64,000 nt of DNA from Viola odorata (taxonomy: Eukaryota; Streptophyta; Magnoliopsida; Malpighiales; Violaceae), in the NCBI GenBank assembly GCA_963691705.1, contig OY829542.1, positions 193,501 to 257,500 of the forward strand. Direction: 5' to 3'. Below, piece after piece: positions 1 through 12,286 of this stretch. The notes beneath the pieces are model-generated. The model did not search any database, had not been told where the DNA came from, and saw only the letters and a program-made list of their open reading frames with translations. A program made the translations under genes and the position numbers. Numbering within the stretch: the first letter of the stretch is position 1; each line of letters begins with the position of its first letter.

Positions 1-381
1 TAGAGAAATTGTACAGCATATTTCAGAGAGTGGGAAGAAGAGTATGTATCCAACAGATAAAACTAACCTAGAAGTTTTGACTAGGTTAGAAATGTCAGCA
101 AGACAGATTTTATTTTCATTAGTCAGAACTCAACTGCACTGTGCAGAAATTCTATGCATATCTTGTCCTTCTTGATGCATTATTTGCGGAAAAAAATTAA
201 AAAATAGCTCTCTAAGTCAATTTTCTCCCACCATATAAGTCCAGATCTAACTAAGAGTAAAAGCAACCTTAGACTGAAATATCAAGTACCACAAGTCCTA
301 AACAGGTCATGCACCCAATAATTCGACCCACGAGAATAATTGGCAGCAACTATACAGAATGAATGACAACAATGCAGTTAC

Positions 382-3300
382 CTCTCCACGAGAACTGCTG
401 GAACTACCGAGGTTTTGAGTCCATCAAATCCTTCCCACAGCACCTCAAAGCACTCTCTTCCCTGGACTTTTCTCTGTTTAACAATTTCAGATACAGGGCA
501 CTTAACGGGCATCTGCAAATGCAATGACGAAGGTTTTGCAAGTTGAGATAACTGAAAATATATTCAACATCCAAATAAAAGATGAGAAAAATTGTACAAA
601 TAACATACTCAAATAATTCAGCCAATTATGATCCATTTACTCAAATAAGAGTATGAAGTCAGTCTATTATATAGGGTGCTTCGTATAAATCAACTTCATG
701 CATGACTTTCACATTTGGAACCACAATGAAGAACAAAAAAGCTCTTTTGGTGCTGCAACCCACTAACATGAAACCATTGCCTGACATGATTGGCTAAAAA
801 GGATTTTTTTTCTTAAGAAAAGGATCATTTACAAGTAAAAAAACAATAAGTCAACCAAGAAGAAGGATCAATGACTAGTTAATCCTGTTAGAGAACACTG
901 ATACCTTGTCTACAGGCGGCTTCACTCCCACACCTGCTGAAATTGAACGTAAATTGGCAAATCTTTGTAAATTTCGTTCCGCAACTTTTGGAAGAATATA
1001 CTCATCTGAGCCATGGTGGAAAAGATTATCACATAAACAAGAAGGCTATAGACATGTTTGCTCAGCCTAATATGGGCTAAGGGTGGACTGAAACTTGAAT
1101 AAGAAGTGGATCTCGATTAAACGAACATCACTTTCTAACTAGAAGGATTTGCTTCATAAATGTCTGCGATTTGTCAGTAAAGGAGAAAAACGAAGAACCT
1201 GTTTTCTCAGGGGACCAGCCAAAGAACTGAGCACATATCTGCTGAAATTTGGTACGTTGAAATGGATGCTGTGCAAGAACCCTGTGAATTACATAAAATA
1301 TCTAATAAGCAAGATGCAAGTACAAGGGGATGCTTGAAAAGCCCAAGTACCAATAGGATAATCTACAAAATTTTCATACATGCTTTATGACTTTTACAGT
1401 TTCACCAAAACCACAAGTGAAGGATCTGGATCATAGGATGATTCCATATTTACGCAAAGAGAATCTCTTTTTTAGATGAAAAAAAAATACAGCCACAAAC
1501 TTAATATATAGTATAAATTAAGCACCAAAAAAAAAGAAAATAAAAGAAATTTCTTAACGGTCTACCATAACGCAGCTGTGCACTAAATTGAAAGGAAAAA
1601 AGAAAAGAAAAAGAAGAGTCATGAAAAGTATTTTTACCTGAAGACTTTATCTGAATCTGCCGAGTGACACTTGGGCTTCAAATAAGCCTCAATCACTAGT
1701 AAAAACTGTCTCCGCCTCTGTAAGTTATTATCATTTCCTACCAAAACACCAAAATAAGTTGTAATCATCCATCATAAAACCAAACTATCTGGATCTGATA
1801 GTGTCTACAAATAAATGATCATACAATCCTTAATGTGATAGAATCTGCTCATGATACCTATATAATCATGTGCAATGCTAGCTAAAAAGATACATCCATA
1901 TGATCGATGCATCCTGGTTAATATCAAAGTATTAAAATTCAGATAAGGCCATCTTAACAGAACTTTGTTTCTGGTATAGATATCATTCACCAATTTGACC
2001 GGTGAATAAATAAGAATTTGATTAACTGTTCTCAGTGTGTTTGTATCTTGATTGAACATGAAATTTGAGTAGTAAACATGCACACAAGCCCCCAAGTGTC
2101 TGAAAACACAACTGACGAGAACCATGGGCACATCATGGTGCTAGATGTCAGAACATATTTACTTTCATTACCATTAGTGTCAATTTCAGAATCCTTCCGA
2201 ATTTGCATCTGTTTCTTTGAATTTTTTGTCTTCCTCACAATGGGTAGTCCTTCTGACACAATTTGTTGAAGGACACTCTTTTCTCCAAATGTTCTAACAA
2301 TCTGGCATGCCGACTCCTGAATGTAAGGAATCATGTACCACAGCACTGGCAGTTAATTTCTTTACTAAATTGATAGGGGTTTCGCCAAAAATGAACAATG
2401 AACCCAGATTTCCAACAAAATTTAGAAGCAACAGAATATTGGAACATACTGGACCTAGACCATGAACTCCCTGAGAATAGTCACCTCCCAGAAGAAGAGC
2501 CAGAGTAATCTGGAGACAACAAAGATGAATTAATAAAGATTGTTAAAGCATATAAAAGACTAAGAATTGCAGATTGGCTACATAACTTTCAGGAACTTTT
2601 ACTAAAGTGAGGGGAAAAGTAAAAAAACAGACGGGAAGTGATAATTATGGAGAAACAGGTCTGGGCCATAAAGAAAAGAAACAACATCTCTCTCTTTTTC
2701 TTACTTCCCACCCACCCACACATAACATACACACACAATTAAATGTTCTATTTAGCTTACATAATATTTTTCCATGAATTGCTTACACAGAACTAGAAAT
2801 TACCAATGAGTTCCTTCCAAACCCAAGTTTTCTCTCTATATCTTCCATCTCGTAGCAAATAACATGCCCCCCTTCCCCTAAATCATCCAGAAAACGGTCA
2901 CGGATGCCGATTTTTATAGAAAGTCAACTAGTAGGAAACGTAGCTCAAAAAGTGAAACATCCCCATTCACTTACCAAGGGATATGTCTCTGTACACAGTT
3001 CTTGCACCAAAGAGGAAGACATCTGAGTCTGAAGTGAAACATCCATCCTGAAATCATGATGATACTGATAAACAAAATGGCAAGGAGATGAGAATATTCC
3101 AGCCAAATTCAAAGTGATTATTCCCAACTTACACACAATGATTCAGAGTTTAGCAATGCGCATTGTGCTTCAGCTTCCTCAATGCTGAATTTGAAAAGAG
3201 AAAGGCGAGCACTTGTCAAGGGTTTTCCTCGTTGAGAAAAAAGAATGAAGTATGAAGAGACTCACTAATTTAAAAGTCTACAGAGTTTACCCATCAAGGC

Positions 3301-4121
3301 AAGGAACTCCTAGAGCTAATCCAAGGAGTTTTGCTTCTTTTATCATACATGAGAATTCAGATCCCATATTTCTACGAAGCGAGCATTGATTGTGTGGATT
3401 TGTATCATCCTGCACAACCTGCATAACAAGCAAGGATTTTATTAGTGAAACCAAGAAAATAAAACGGAATTTAGGAAGTGATAGTGATGAATGAAATGAA
3501 AACATAGCACAGGTTGAGAAACAAAGATGTATACCATACCTCATGTCCTGAATTCAGGCGGCGCCTATAAGTGGAGAGTTTGATAGAAGGAATCGATCCA
3601 TCTACAAGACAAGACAGGAAGATAGGAGGTTAATTACGTAGTAGAAAGAGACCGAGGGGAAGAAACAAACGCAGTGGAGACTCCGAAAGAGAGTCTTGGT
3701 TGATTACTAAAGCAAACGCAGTCGATGGAGGTTGGGATACTGACCAGCGACAAAGATGAGGGTACAGTTAAGAGCAATGAGAGCCCGGAGCCGGTGGAAG
3801 AGGCCCTGAAGATACAACTTCTCTTTAATTGCATTGTGTGATTTGCTAACGTTGTGAAGTTGAACTATCCAACACGACAAATCAACGCAAACTCTCTTGT
3901 TCCTACCATGAGTAATATGAAAATGAAACACACGACTCAAAACAAAACAAAACAAAACAGAGCACAAGCACAGATGCAGAACAGAATGAAACAAGCAGTT
4001 CCTTAATTATTACGAACATAAAACTGAAATGAGGGGAGCGGGAGTCCAATTACCGGAGATGATGAAGCGGCAAGGTTTTCTTGCATGATTCTAACACATC
4101 CCACAAGTGTTTCACCCCCAT
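382..4121 (-). CDS. SEND1: SEND1/GEN-like structure-specific endonuclease, 3' end outside the window
   Basis: A Rad2/XPG-family nuclease of the plant SEND1 (GEN-like 2) type, which in the family cuts flaps, single strands and Holliday-junction-like DNA in the nucleus. I read 13 exons: 4121-4054, 3903-3745, 3603-3540, 3418-3291, 3184-3133, 3047-2975, 2878-2804, 2509-2450, 2316-2163, 1695-1638, 1281-1199, 1005-905 and 512-382. All are in frame with GT-AG junctions. The start reads MGVKHLWDVLESCKKTLPL, typical of the family. The XPG-N aspartate lies in VCVDLSCW, the XPG-I acidic residues in IEEAEAQCALLNSE, the metal-binding aspartates in DSDVFLFGARTVYRD and GGDYSQGVHGLGP, followed by helix-hairpin-helix sequence. 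The last exon (CPVSEIVKQRKVQG) resembles the chromo-like domain seen in rice SEND1. The remaining C-terminal exons are presumably to the left of base 1. No lesion was seen. GEN1 is the close alternative, but the exon 9 sequence fits SEND1 better. Confidence 0.87.
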
Positions 4122-4617
4122 TTCTCTCTCTACTCTGTCTCTACATAACCCCCTCTGCCCCCGCCCAGAGACTCAGAGGGTGCACTGCGTTTGTCTTCAC
4201 TGCTATCCAAAGATTGCAACTTTGTTCTTCGATCCAAAAGCTTTTTTGTTTGTTTGTTTTGAATAAAAATTAAAAAATATATGTTCTTCAATCCAAAAGC
4301 AGTAGCTTAAGCTTTAGAGCGAGTTTGAGAGCCGGTGACGTCGTTTTATGTACTCGTTTAATATAGTGTTAGAATGCACGTGCCAGGACCATCACAAGGA
4401 GCCTCCAAGTTGAGTTTCAAATGTTTTTTTTTTTAAAGCTTTTTTCAGTTAATCTCACTGTTACAGTTTTTTCAGTTAATCTTTTTTAGTACCTTAAATT
4501 TAAAATCACACAAAGTTAAAAATATTAAAATTATATCTCCTTATTAATTAAACTTTCATTAAATATTTTCCCGAGAATTTAATATTTTTATTATTTAATT
4601 AATTTTAGTAAGGTTAA
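4122..4617. other. Upstream spacer of SEND1
   Basis: AT-rich intergenic DNA upstream of the minus-strand SEND1 start. Short ORFs here are pyrimidine-rich 5' UTR or promoter sequence. I see no gene. Confidence 0.6.
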
Positions 4618-5630
4618 GTGTGTGTTTGATGTTGGGAGTTGGATACCCAACCCAACTTTTCCCAACCCAAAACCAGAGATGGAGTGTTTGGTAAACTCCA
4701 TCTCTAGTGGGCTTCAAGAAGCCCAGTCCCACCTCTGGCCAATTGGCCCTGCAAGGTGCTGGAGCAAATTGCTCCAGCCAGCAACCAGCGTGACGCTGGT
4801 TCCTGCTTTCCTCTTTTACTTATTTTTTATTTTTTTCTTTTTCAAATTCAATCAATTTTCTATCTCTATATAATGAACAAAATAAATTAAAAACTACAAA
4901 AATATAATCTCTATCTCAAAATAAGTAATTCTATATCTACTTTTCCTATTTTTATTAATTTTTTTCAAATGGGTTTTATACTAAATAAACATATAAATGC
5001 ATAAATAATAATTAAAATTAATATTTAACTTTTTTCCCTTATATTAATAATTTTTTTATTATTCTTATAAATAAAATGTTAATTATTTATTTAAAAAATA
5101 CCTGAAATTAAATAATTTATATAAATAATACTTGAAATAGAAAAGTGGATTTTATAGTCATTTTACATAATTGTTTGACTCCCACTTGATTGTCAAATTA
5201 AATTATTTTGAATTCATTAATTTATATATTTTGAATTCTTAATTTAAACCAAAACTCTACACTCTAATTAAATATTATTATTAAAATTTGATTTTTTAAG
5301 AACAATTAAGAATGATTGGTTGATAATCATTTATGTTATTAAATAAATATTACGTGGTAAATATTAAATTATAAATAAAAAAATCAAAAATATATATAAA
5401 GATAATAAAAAAATTAATTATAACACTTAAAATGAATTATGCCCTTAATGGTCATTTTACATCCAAACTATAATTTCGAAAAGTTGTTTTACCAAACACC
5501 TCAGCTATCTCACAGCACTTTTAAATTTTTTTACCAAACAACACCTTTTATTTCCCAGAAGTCGTTTTCCCACAAGCCATTTTCCCACAGACCGTTTTCC
5601 CACAAAACTGGAACGTCAAACAGAGCCTAA
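4618..5630. mobile_element. Degenerate hAT-like non-autonomous element
   Basis: About 1 kb of very AT-rich DNA bounded by imperfect inverted ends. The left end contains GTGTTTGATGTTGGG, and the reverse complement of the right end contains CTGTTTGACGTTCC. Inner sub-terminal words such as ACCAAACA and TCTCACAGCACTTTT recur in the neighbouring elements at 5.8-8.6 kb, so they belong to one family. There is no transposase ORF and no clear target duplication. Assignment to hAT rests on the general look of the termini and is an inference. Confidence 0.5.
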
Positions 5631-6889
5631 ATATGTTAAAAGATTATTGGTAATTGAGAATAAATTAGTATATATATAAATATAAATACTACAATCCGAC
5701 GTAGTATTGGAGGCAGTATCCGTTCTGGATGTCAAAGTCATTCGGTTAATAAATCCATTTGTTAGGATATGTAGGTAGAGTCTGACCTTTTCTTTAAGTG
5801 GTGTTTGGGGTTATGGTTCTACACAGGACCGTGGTTTCTAAAACCAAGAAGCTCCACTTGGTGTTTGGTAACCACCTTTGAAACCCAGCTTCCTAAGAAG
5901 CTGAGTCTCAGAACCAAGGAAAAGTTTGCTTTTGGAGAAGCTCCAAATAGCTTCTCGCAAAAGCTAAAGCTTTTGCTCTCTTTTTTTTTTTTAAATTTTA
6001 TATAATAAAACAAAATAAATTAAAAATTATCACAATAAAATCTTCATCTCAAAATAAGTAATTCTAAATCCACTTTTTCTATTTTTATTAATTTTTAAAA
6101 AATGAGTTTTATACCATTTAATTACTTTTTTCAATTATTTATTTAAAAATATATATAAAGATATTAAAAAGAATTAATTATAACATTTGAAATAAATTAT
6201 ATTTTTTATGGTCATTTTACATCCAAACCATAATTTTGAAAAATTGTTTTACCAAACAACTCAGGTATCTCACAGCACTTTTAAAAAATATTTAACAAAC
6301 AACATAGGGCCCCTTTGGCACACAGGTTCTACCTGAAGAAGTGCTGGGTGAAAAAGTGCTGTGTGAAAAGTACTTCTTGAAAAATGAGTATGCTGTTTGG
6401 TAAATATTTGTTAAAAGTGCTGTGAGAAACCAGAAGCTGTTTATCCTGTTTGGTAAAAACTGCTTTTAAAACTATGGTTGGAATGTAAAATGACTATAAA
6501 GGGCACACTGCATTTTTATGGTTTAAAAATCTGAAATGACCAAAATGTCTCTAAATTTAATGCCGATTCAGCTGTTCGAACCAAATGTTCGATTAATACA
6601 CACACAATTTAATTTGATAAATACAATATTTTAGTTAATTAATAAAAAATCAAAAATTCGAGCAAACGGTTAATCGGATTATCAAATTGAAGACACCTAA
6701 TTAATCTAAAGGATGAGTATGAATTATTAAACAACAGATAAACTAACAATTTAAGCAAATTGATTAGCAATTGGATTTATGAAGAGTTTGGCTTAAAAAT
6801 ATCATCTTTTTATTTACCACTACTGATTAGCAATTGGATTTTGCAGCAAGTTCATCCAAACGCAGTTTTACCAGTAACATTTGCCTGGA

Positions 6890-7105
6890 CATGTAATCTT
6901 GCTGCTTTTAGCTTAGCAATTTCTTGCTCAATCCAGAAAAAGAACAGAAAATTCAGGCTACAAGAGAATAAGCTTAGCTAGCAACTGAAAACAAATACAG
7001 AATTTAGTTTGGAATGGCTAATCTTGCTGCTTTTAGCTTAGCAATTTCTTGCTCAATCCATGTAATCCGAGCTTCAAGTTCCAATCCTGGCATCCTGGCT
7101 TTCAG
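6890..7105 (-). repeat. Duplicated coiled-coil-like coding segment inside the nested element
   Basis: A segment of about 40 bp occurs twice in direct orientation, near 6893-6935 and 7017-7061. On the minus strand both copies read WIEQEIAKLKAARL. The longer copy has upstream residues KARMPGLELEARIT in the same frame. The reading frame is open across each copy and looks like a charged helical or coiled-coil segment of a captured gene. I do not recognise the donor gene. Confidence 0.5.
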
Positions 7106-7244
7106 TCATACCATGTGATCCATCAGGTGTTAAACAAAAACAGCCTCAAACGAGCAACAATTGGGCATTAAAACCAAGCATTTTGGCAGCAACAAAGGGT
7201 AGCAGCAACACAGCAACACAGCAACGAAAAGGAGAAAGGAAAAC

Positions 7245-7491
7245 CAGCAACCTCATTAACTATCCCGATAGCACCACTCTTCTTATGCCGAACAACATCT
7301 TCTCTATAAATATACGGCACACTGTGCAAATTCCTGACAACAACCTCATCCCCTTTATCACCATTAATATTCAACTCAGAAACCAACACACTCTTGCATT
7401 CCCCTGTCCTGTTCGAGTCATCCTTATTGCCACCAAACTCCTTATTATCATCCGGAAGAACATAATTGTGTGCACTTCCCATCTGAAACAT
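7245..7491 (-). pseudogene. Captured first exon resembling a PHO2/UBC23-type E2 gene
   Basis: A minus-strand open exon of about 82 residues. It starts MFQMGSAHNYVLPDDNKEF, is rich in Asp, Asn and Ser, and ends VPYIYREDVVRHKKSGAIGI followed by VNEVAG. The last codon is split at a good donor (GCTG|GTTTTCC). The IYR-DVV plus GIV-EVAG motif is what I recall from the N-terminus of the large plant UBC23/UBC24 (PHO2) E2 proteins. No UBC catalytic domain is present nearby. The exon lies inside a transposon-like element, so I read it as a captured fragment. The family call comes from memory and is moderately uncertain. Confidence 0.45.
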
Positions 7492-9024
7492 AAAAAGAAT
7501 CTTTCAACACCACCAAACTGTTTTAACTCAAACCAAATTTTGTTATCCTTATTCTTCAAAAATAATAAATGCCCAGAAATCATACACATCAGCATCCATA
7601 TTCTATTCAAATTTCAGTCTGCTAATATATAAAACAAATTCAAGAAAATAGCAATAAGCTTATAACAGCACAAGTAGCACAATCAAATCGTGATAAAAAT
7701 TACAAATGAAGGAAAGAAAACCTAGAGGAGCTCCGAATTGGACAAATTACAAACATTATCTGGAAAACAAATCAACCAGACCAAAGACAGTAAGTTTTGG
7801 ACAAGGAACACAATAAAGCAAACATTATGGATGCAAACAGACCAGATCCATCATTCACAAGTGAAACCAAAACACCACAGAATCAAACTGAGAAGCAAAA
7901 TACGCAAAACCCAGAAAACTTACACAAACAACTACAAGCAAAACAACTAATTTCCGTTACCCTAATCAAACAGTAAGATAACTTCAAACTTTGATGAACA
8001 AATACAACAAAATAACCTTGCGTGTGTGGCTGTCGCGAGGGAGAGAGGAGGAGCGACGGTGAGGGCGGTGGAGCAGCAGCGGCGGGAGTAGATGAAGAGG
8101 GAACCAACGACGACGAGGACGGGGGCGACCAAGATGAAGGAACGGCAGGCGGAGATGGTAAGGATGAGGTTCCGGTCAGAAGAGGAGAGCGAGGTGAGAA
8201 GGGAGGGTGAGAGGAGAGCGTGAGAGGAGAGCGAGGTGAGAGGAGGATGAGAGGAGAATGAGGAGTTTTTTGTTTATTTATACCTGGTATTGTTGTAAAT
8301 ATGAAGAACTTGAATAAATAATTTTGTCCATTTAAGTTTTGGTACCTCCTTCCCGTGTTTCTCAGGAAGCTTGCTTTTGAGAAAGGAGCAAATCCAAGCT
8401 TCTTCAAAACCTATATTTTGTAAGGTTTTGAAGAAGTGATTTAGTTGAAAAGGAGTGAGTCACCAAACAGCATAGCTCCTTTTGGGTTTGGTCTAGAGCT
8501 TCTTGGTCTAGAACCTGTGTGCCAAAGAGCACCATACTACTTTTTCTAAAAGTGATTTCACACAGCACTTTTACTCACAACACTTCCCCAATTAGAACCA
8601 GAACGTCAAACAGAACCTAGCCACTTATCACGTTCGTAGAACCAGTCAAACGTGAACTTTTAGTTTTGCTATTTTATCTCATTGTAAGGCTGTTTATTTC
8701 AATAACAGAGATTATTCAGATATTTCTGTGCAGTGGTTTTGTGTTTAGAGTTTACAACACACATCCACTTCCACTGTATAATTTTTTTTTTTCATTTTTC
8801 AAAATATTTTAAAGAAGATTTAAATTTAAACAACCCCAACAGGATGAAGGTAAACACCATTTTCACTCGCATCTCGCATCTATTCCCCCCCTTCCCAGAT
8901 CTGTTGATTGAATTGATTAATTTTGCAACGATCTCTGTTCTTTATCAGGCTGTGTTACTAACTGATGCGTGGTTGCAGGGTTTGTGTTGAAAAGAACGGT
9001 TGAAATAGTGGTGGCGGCTGTGCG

Positions 9025-10636
9025 ATGGAAGATGAAAGCGAGTTGGTTGTGAAGAGATGGGAGGATCTAGATATTGACACTCTGGTGAAGATATTTCAGT
9101 CATTTGATATCTCGGAATTGACATCTGGCATTGCTCATGTCTGCAGCTCATGGCGCTTGGCTGTCTGCGATCCCCTGCTATGGAAAACCCTTGATTTGTC
9201 TATGATTAAATCCAATTTCATCAAAATCTCAGTGGCGCCTTATGTTTATGTACAGGCCAGTTCCCATGAGGCCCTCACTCGAGTCTTGAAAATCTCTCTC
9301 AATCTCAGCAAGGGAGCCATCACCTCCCTGTTCTTCCACTTCAATTGCTATGTCGGTGACGACCAGTTGACTTACACTGCTGAAAGGTTACCTTTTTTTC
9401 TTCTGGACCTTTTATTTATGAATTTACTATGAACTTGCTGATTCCGTTTGTTTTCTCCCTTTCTGTCTGCTTCACATTAAAAATTGATATTGATATTTGA
9501 TGCTAGACTTGTTCCTGGTCAAAGCCTTGTTTGATAATTTTGCCAATTGCAATTTGGTGAGTTCTCACATGTCGGTGGTTTGGAGGGGAGTGATTGTTCT
9601 AAGACAATGGTGGAGTTAATTTTGTAAATTGCTTTTCCCTTTTTGGCTGGATGGACTGTTGCTATACTTGTTCATTGGTATATAATACTGTGTAGTTATT
9701 GCTCAGTTAAGAGTATTGCGTTTCAGCTTGATACTCTTTACCTTTTAGCAGAACCACATCTGGGTCATGATGTGCTAATTCAAAATTGAGATGGCGTTTT
9801 CCATCTTTTCCCTCACGTAATTATGATAAACTCATCTTTTCTTTCTCTTCTTTCCCCGGTCCTAGAAAATCTTTTTGCTCTTTGCTAATAGCCTCTAGTT
9901 CAGATTAAACTTTTTTCTTGGTAGCTGGGAAACATAATCAATGTTTTGTTCTGTGGTCTGTGCTTTTCTTCTTACCCCCTCCTCGTATATGCATAATAGT
10001 ATCTAACCTGCAGCTTGTCCATCTTCTAGGACTCCACGTCTTAAAAGACTTGTTATGCCTGCATGGAATCGATTAAAAAAGGTTGGAATGTGCAACGCAA
10101 TTCGTTCATGGAAAGATCTTGAATCGCTTACCATGCCTAGCATAGCGAATCCCCCTTACCTTATTGTGGAAATTGCAAACAATTGCCGGAACTTCAGTAA
10201 ACTCAAGGTCATGGGTGCTTTTGACATGTTTTTTGCATCAACACTAGTCACGTATCTCCCCACATTAAGCGTTTTGAGCCTCCGTTGCTCATCCTTAAGT
10301 AGGGACACTTTGATTGCCTTATTGGATGGTTTGCAAGGTCTACAAGTGCTCAACGTATCGCATTGCGATCTATATGAAACCCTGCCCCCACCTGCACCAA
10401 AAAGAATCATCAGGAAGCTTGATCGGATTATCCTGGAGAAGGCTGCCCGATTGCGGGAATTCATCACCTGCATGGAAGGGCCATGCATCATGTGTCAAAG
10501 GACACGAATTGATGAGGGGCTAATGCAGTGGTATAAATATGAAGAGGGGCTATGGAAGGTTGATGAGGTGAGCTCTCTTGCACTTTCATGGGTATTATTC
10601 TTAGATCTTATTACAAGTACCATAAGGGACATGTAG
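9025..10636 (+). CDS. F-box/LRR-repeat protein, At3g48880-like
   Basis: Predicted substrate-recognition subunit of an SCF ubiquitin ligase. Exon 1 (9025-9386) starts MEDESELVVKRWEDLDIDTL and carries the F-box: L-D-TLVKIFQ, then HVCSSWRLAVCDPLLWKTLD. The intron 9387-10029 has a GT-AG junction that restores the frame at arginine. Exon 2 (10030 on) encodes leucine-rich repeats (LKRLVMPAW, LESLTMPSIA, FSKLKVMGAF, LSVLSLRCSSLS, LQVLNVSHCDL). A Cys-containing tail, CMEGPCIMCQRTR, follows. The 3' end is ambiguous. Reading through gives the stop at 10636. A strong donor at 10568 (GAG|GTGAGC) could instead splice in phase to 10755, with a stop at 10817. No lesion was seen, and the substrate is unknown. 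Confidence 0.85.
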
Positions 10637-10819
10637 ATCTTATCACAGATGGTGTGCTCTTTGATGGGAGTACTCTTAGACTGTATGTATGCACTACAGA
10701 GTATATAACTTGCAGCTGATACTTTTTTTCTCTCTTTGCTGTTGATTTCTAAAGTGCAAGAATGGAATAAAACATTTGTTGGTGTTGTTGAGAGGCGATC
10801 CAGGGATTTGCTGTTGATC

Positions 10820-11729
10820 TGCCAACTTAATACAGTAGTATTTGTTCTTAGTGTTTTGTCTAAGCTAATGCGACGAGTAATTTGAATTTCCCACTGTCAC
10901 TGATGAAAGATAAATGATCTTGGTTGCCTGACTGAATCATCAAAGAAAAACAGGCTCTAGATATATAGTCATCGCTCGATCTCTTCGTTTTTCATTTGCA
11001 TTTGTTAATAAAACTTGGTCATGTTTAGTTTTTTCATTCCAAGTGATGATTCCCGTAAATACCTATTCCGGCTCCGGCATGATGCACAAACTCCCGGCTG
11101 TTTCCGGCAATGTGTGAAAGAAACAACAAACCACAAGTTGTTCCTTTCATTAACTTGAGCCTAACATTTTGGCAAACTCCTCGACAAATCATACGTGCTT
11201 TTAATGGCTACTTTTGGACAAAGTAGCCTAAACTCAATAGATAATGTTAGGCATTCTTTTACTTAGATTATTAGTCAAAAAGTAAAAAACCTCTAAACTT
11301 ATAAATTAAGTCTTACCCATTCAAATATTTATTTTTATTAAAAAAATGTTATATTATTGATTAGCATTACAAAACCTTTAAACTAATTATTTATATCATA
11401 AAGAGGACTTGCACTAGTCAGTCAATTTGTTTCATGTGCCCTATTTGAACCTTTTTTTTTTTTTGAATTTATAATTAACATAATTTAACACGGGGAAATC
11501 TTCTTCTTTTTTAAAAAAAAAAGACAATAAAATTTGAAATAATCTTCTCAAAATAAATAAAAAGGAAAAAAACTTTAGAGCAAATAATTTGATCAAATTT
11601 ATGTTAAATTATCTTTTTTTAAATAATTATGCTCCAATATTTACAAAAACTAAATAAAAACATTTAACAAACTTGTAATAATATTTGAGTGCTCTTAATT
11701 AAGAAGAATAAACTACATAAAAAATCATA
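10820..11729. other. Intergenic spacer
   Basis: AT-rich DNA downstream of the F-box gene. I see no coding potential, RNA gene or clear repeat, apart from homopolymer runs. Confidence 0.5.
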
Positions 11730-11966
11730 CTCCCTCCGTTTTCGAATAATCGTCACTGGCTACTATTCATGCATGCGTTTCGAGGAGGCCGAATGGCTCA
11801 CTATTTGACCCAAAAAGTTCCGTACTTTTTCTCCGACGTACGTTAACGATTAACGTACTGTTAGAAAAAAAGTACGAATTTTTTTGGGGTCAAATAGTGA
11901 GTCATTCGGCCTCCTCAAAACACGTGCATAAATAGTAAAGTGTCAATTATTCGAAAACGGAGGGAG
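11730..11966. mobile_element. Stowaway-type MITE with TA duplication
   Basis: A 237-bp palindromic element. The ends are CTCCCTCCGTTTTCGAATAA and its inverse, flanked on both sides by TA (11728-11729 and 11967-11968). Sub-terminal arms also pair (GAGGCCGAATG, CTCACTATTTGACCC and their inverses). Short TIRs starting CTCCCTCCG with TA duplications are diagnostic of Tc1/mariner-derived Stowaway elements. A relative lies at 29157-29415 and a remnant near 46.8 kb. Confidence 0.9.
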
Positions 11967-12191
11967 TATAATTTATAAAATGTTCCACTTAACATCTACT
12001 ATAATTTAAACTATACGATTACTATAAAGGATAAAATAAAATATTTTATAAACTATAATTACCTTTAAAAAGACTACTCCTACTTTTTATTTGTTTGGGG
12101 CCTTTCTTGGCGCATAGTTTTTATCTCACCTGACGCACGCAGGGCTAGGGAGTGACAGATTGACCATCTTGAGTTCGGACCGAATCCCTTG

Positions 12192-12199
12192 GTATAAAT
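12192..12199 (+). promoter_or_regulatory. Probable TATA box of the MSBP gene
   Basis: GTATAAATA lies about 90 bp upstream of the ATG at 12287. A pyrimidine-rich, CTCT-repeated leader follows, as is common for a strongly expressed plant housekeeping gene. Confidence 0.55.
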
Positions 12200-12286
12200 A
12201 TCTCTGCCTGCCGTCTCTCTACTCAATACTCTCTAGAGTCTCTACTCTCTCTGCTTCTGAACTCTGAAGAAGATTACCATAAAGCC

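Larger units (their letters stand above)
6306..8523. mobile_element. Nested 2.2-kb hAT-like element with captured gene sequence
   Basis: The left terminus contains CTTTGGCACACAGGTTCT and the right terminus its inverse, AGAACCTGTGTGCCAAAG. This gives an inverted repeat of about 20 bp with a few mismatches outside the core. The interior (6.75-8.4 kb) is less AT-rich and contains a spliceable minus-strand exon plus a duplicated coding-like segment, both described separately. That makes it a Pack-type, gene-capturing element. I found no exact 8-bp target duplication: the flanks read roughly CAACATA and CACCATA. No transposase is present. Confidence 0.55.
5796..8622. mobile_element. Outer hAT-like element carrying a nested element
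   Basis: The left end (GTGTTTGGGGTTATGGTTCT near 5800) pairs imperfectly with the reverse complement of the right end near 8600-8622 (CTGTTTGACGTTCTGGTTCT). The sub-terminal sequence near 6230-6290 matches that of the element at 4.6-5.6 kb. The element is interrupted at about 6306 by a second element that ends near 8523, so the outer element would be about 600 bp without it. No transposase is present. Confidence 0.5.

Noticed and set aside
2..175. 58-codon plus-strand open frame at the left edge (REIVQHISESGKKSMYPTDK...)
   Set aside because: It lies opposite the 3' part of SEND1, has no family resemblance and is probably chance.
7183..7632. 149-codon plus-strand ORF in the nested element
   Set aside because: Antisense to the captured exon, which has the recognisable motif and splice site.
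8022..8210. Gly/Glu/Asp-rich plus-strand ORF
   Set aside because: Low-complexity GA-rich tract. The opposite strand reads as a pyrimidine-rich leader.
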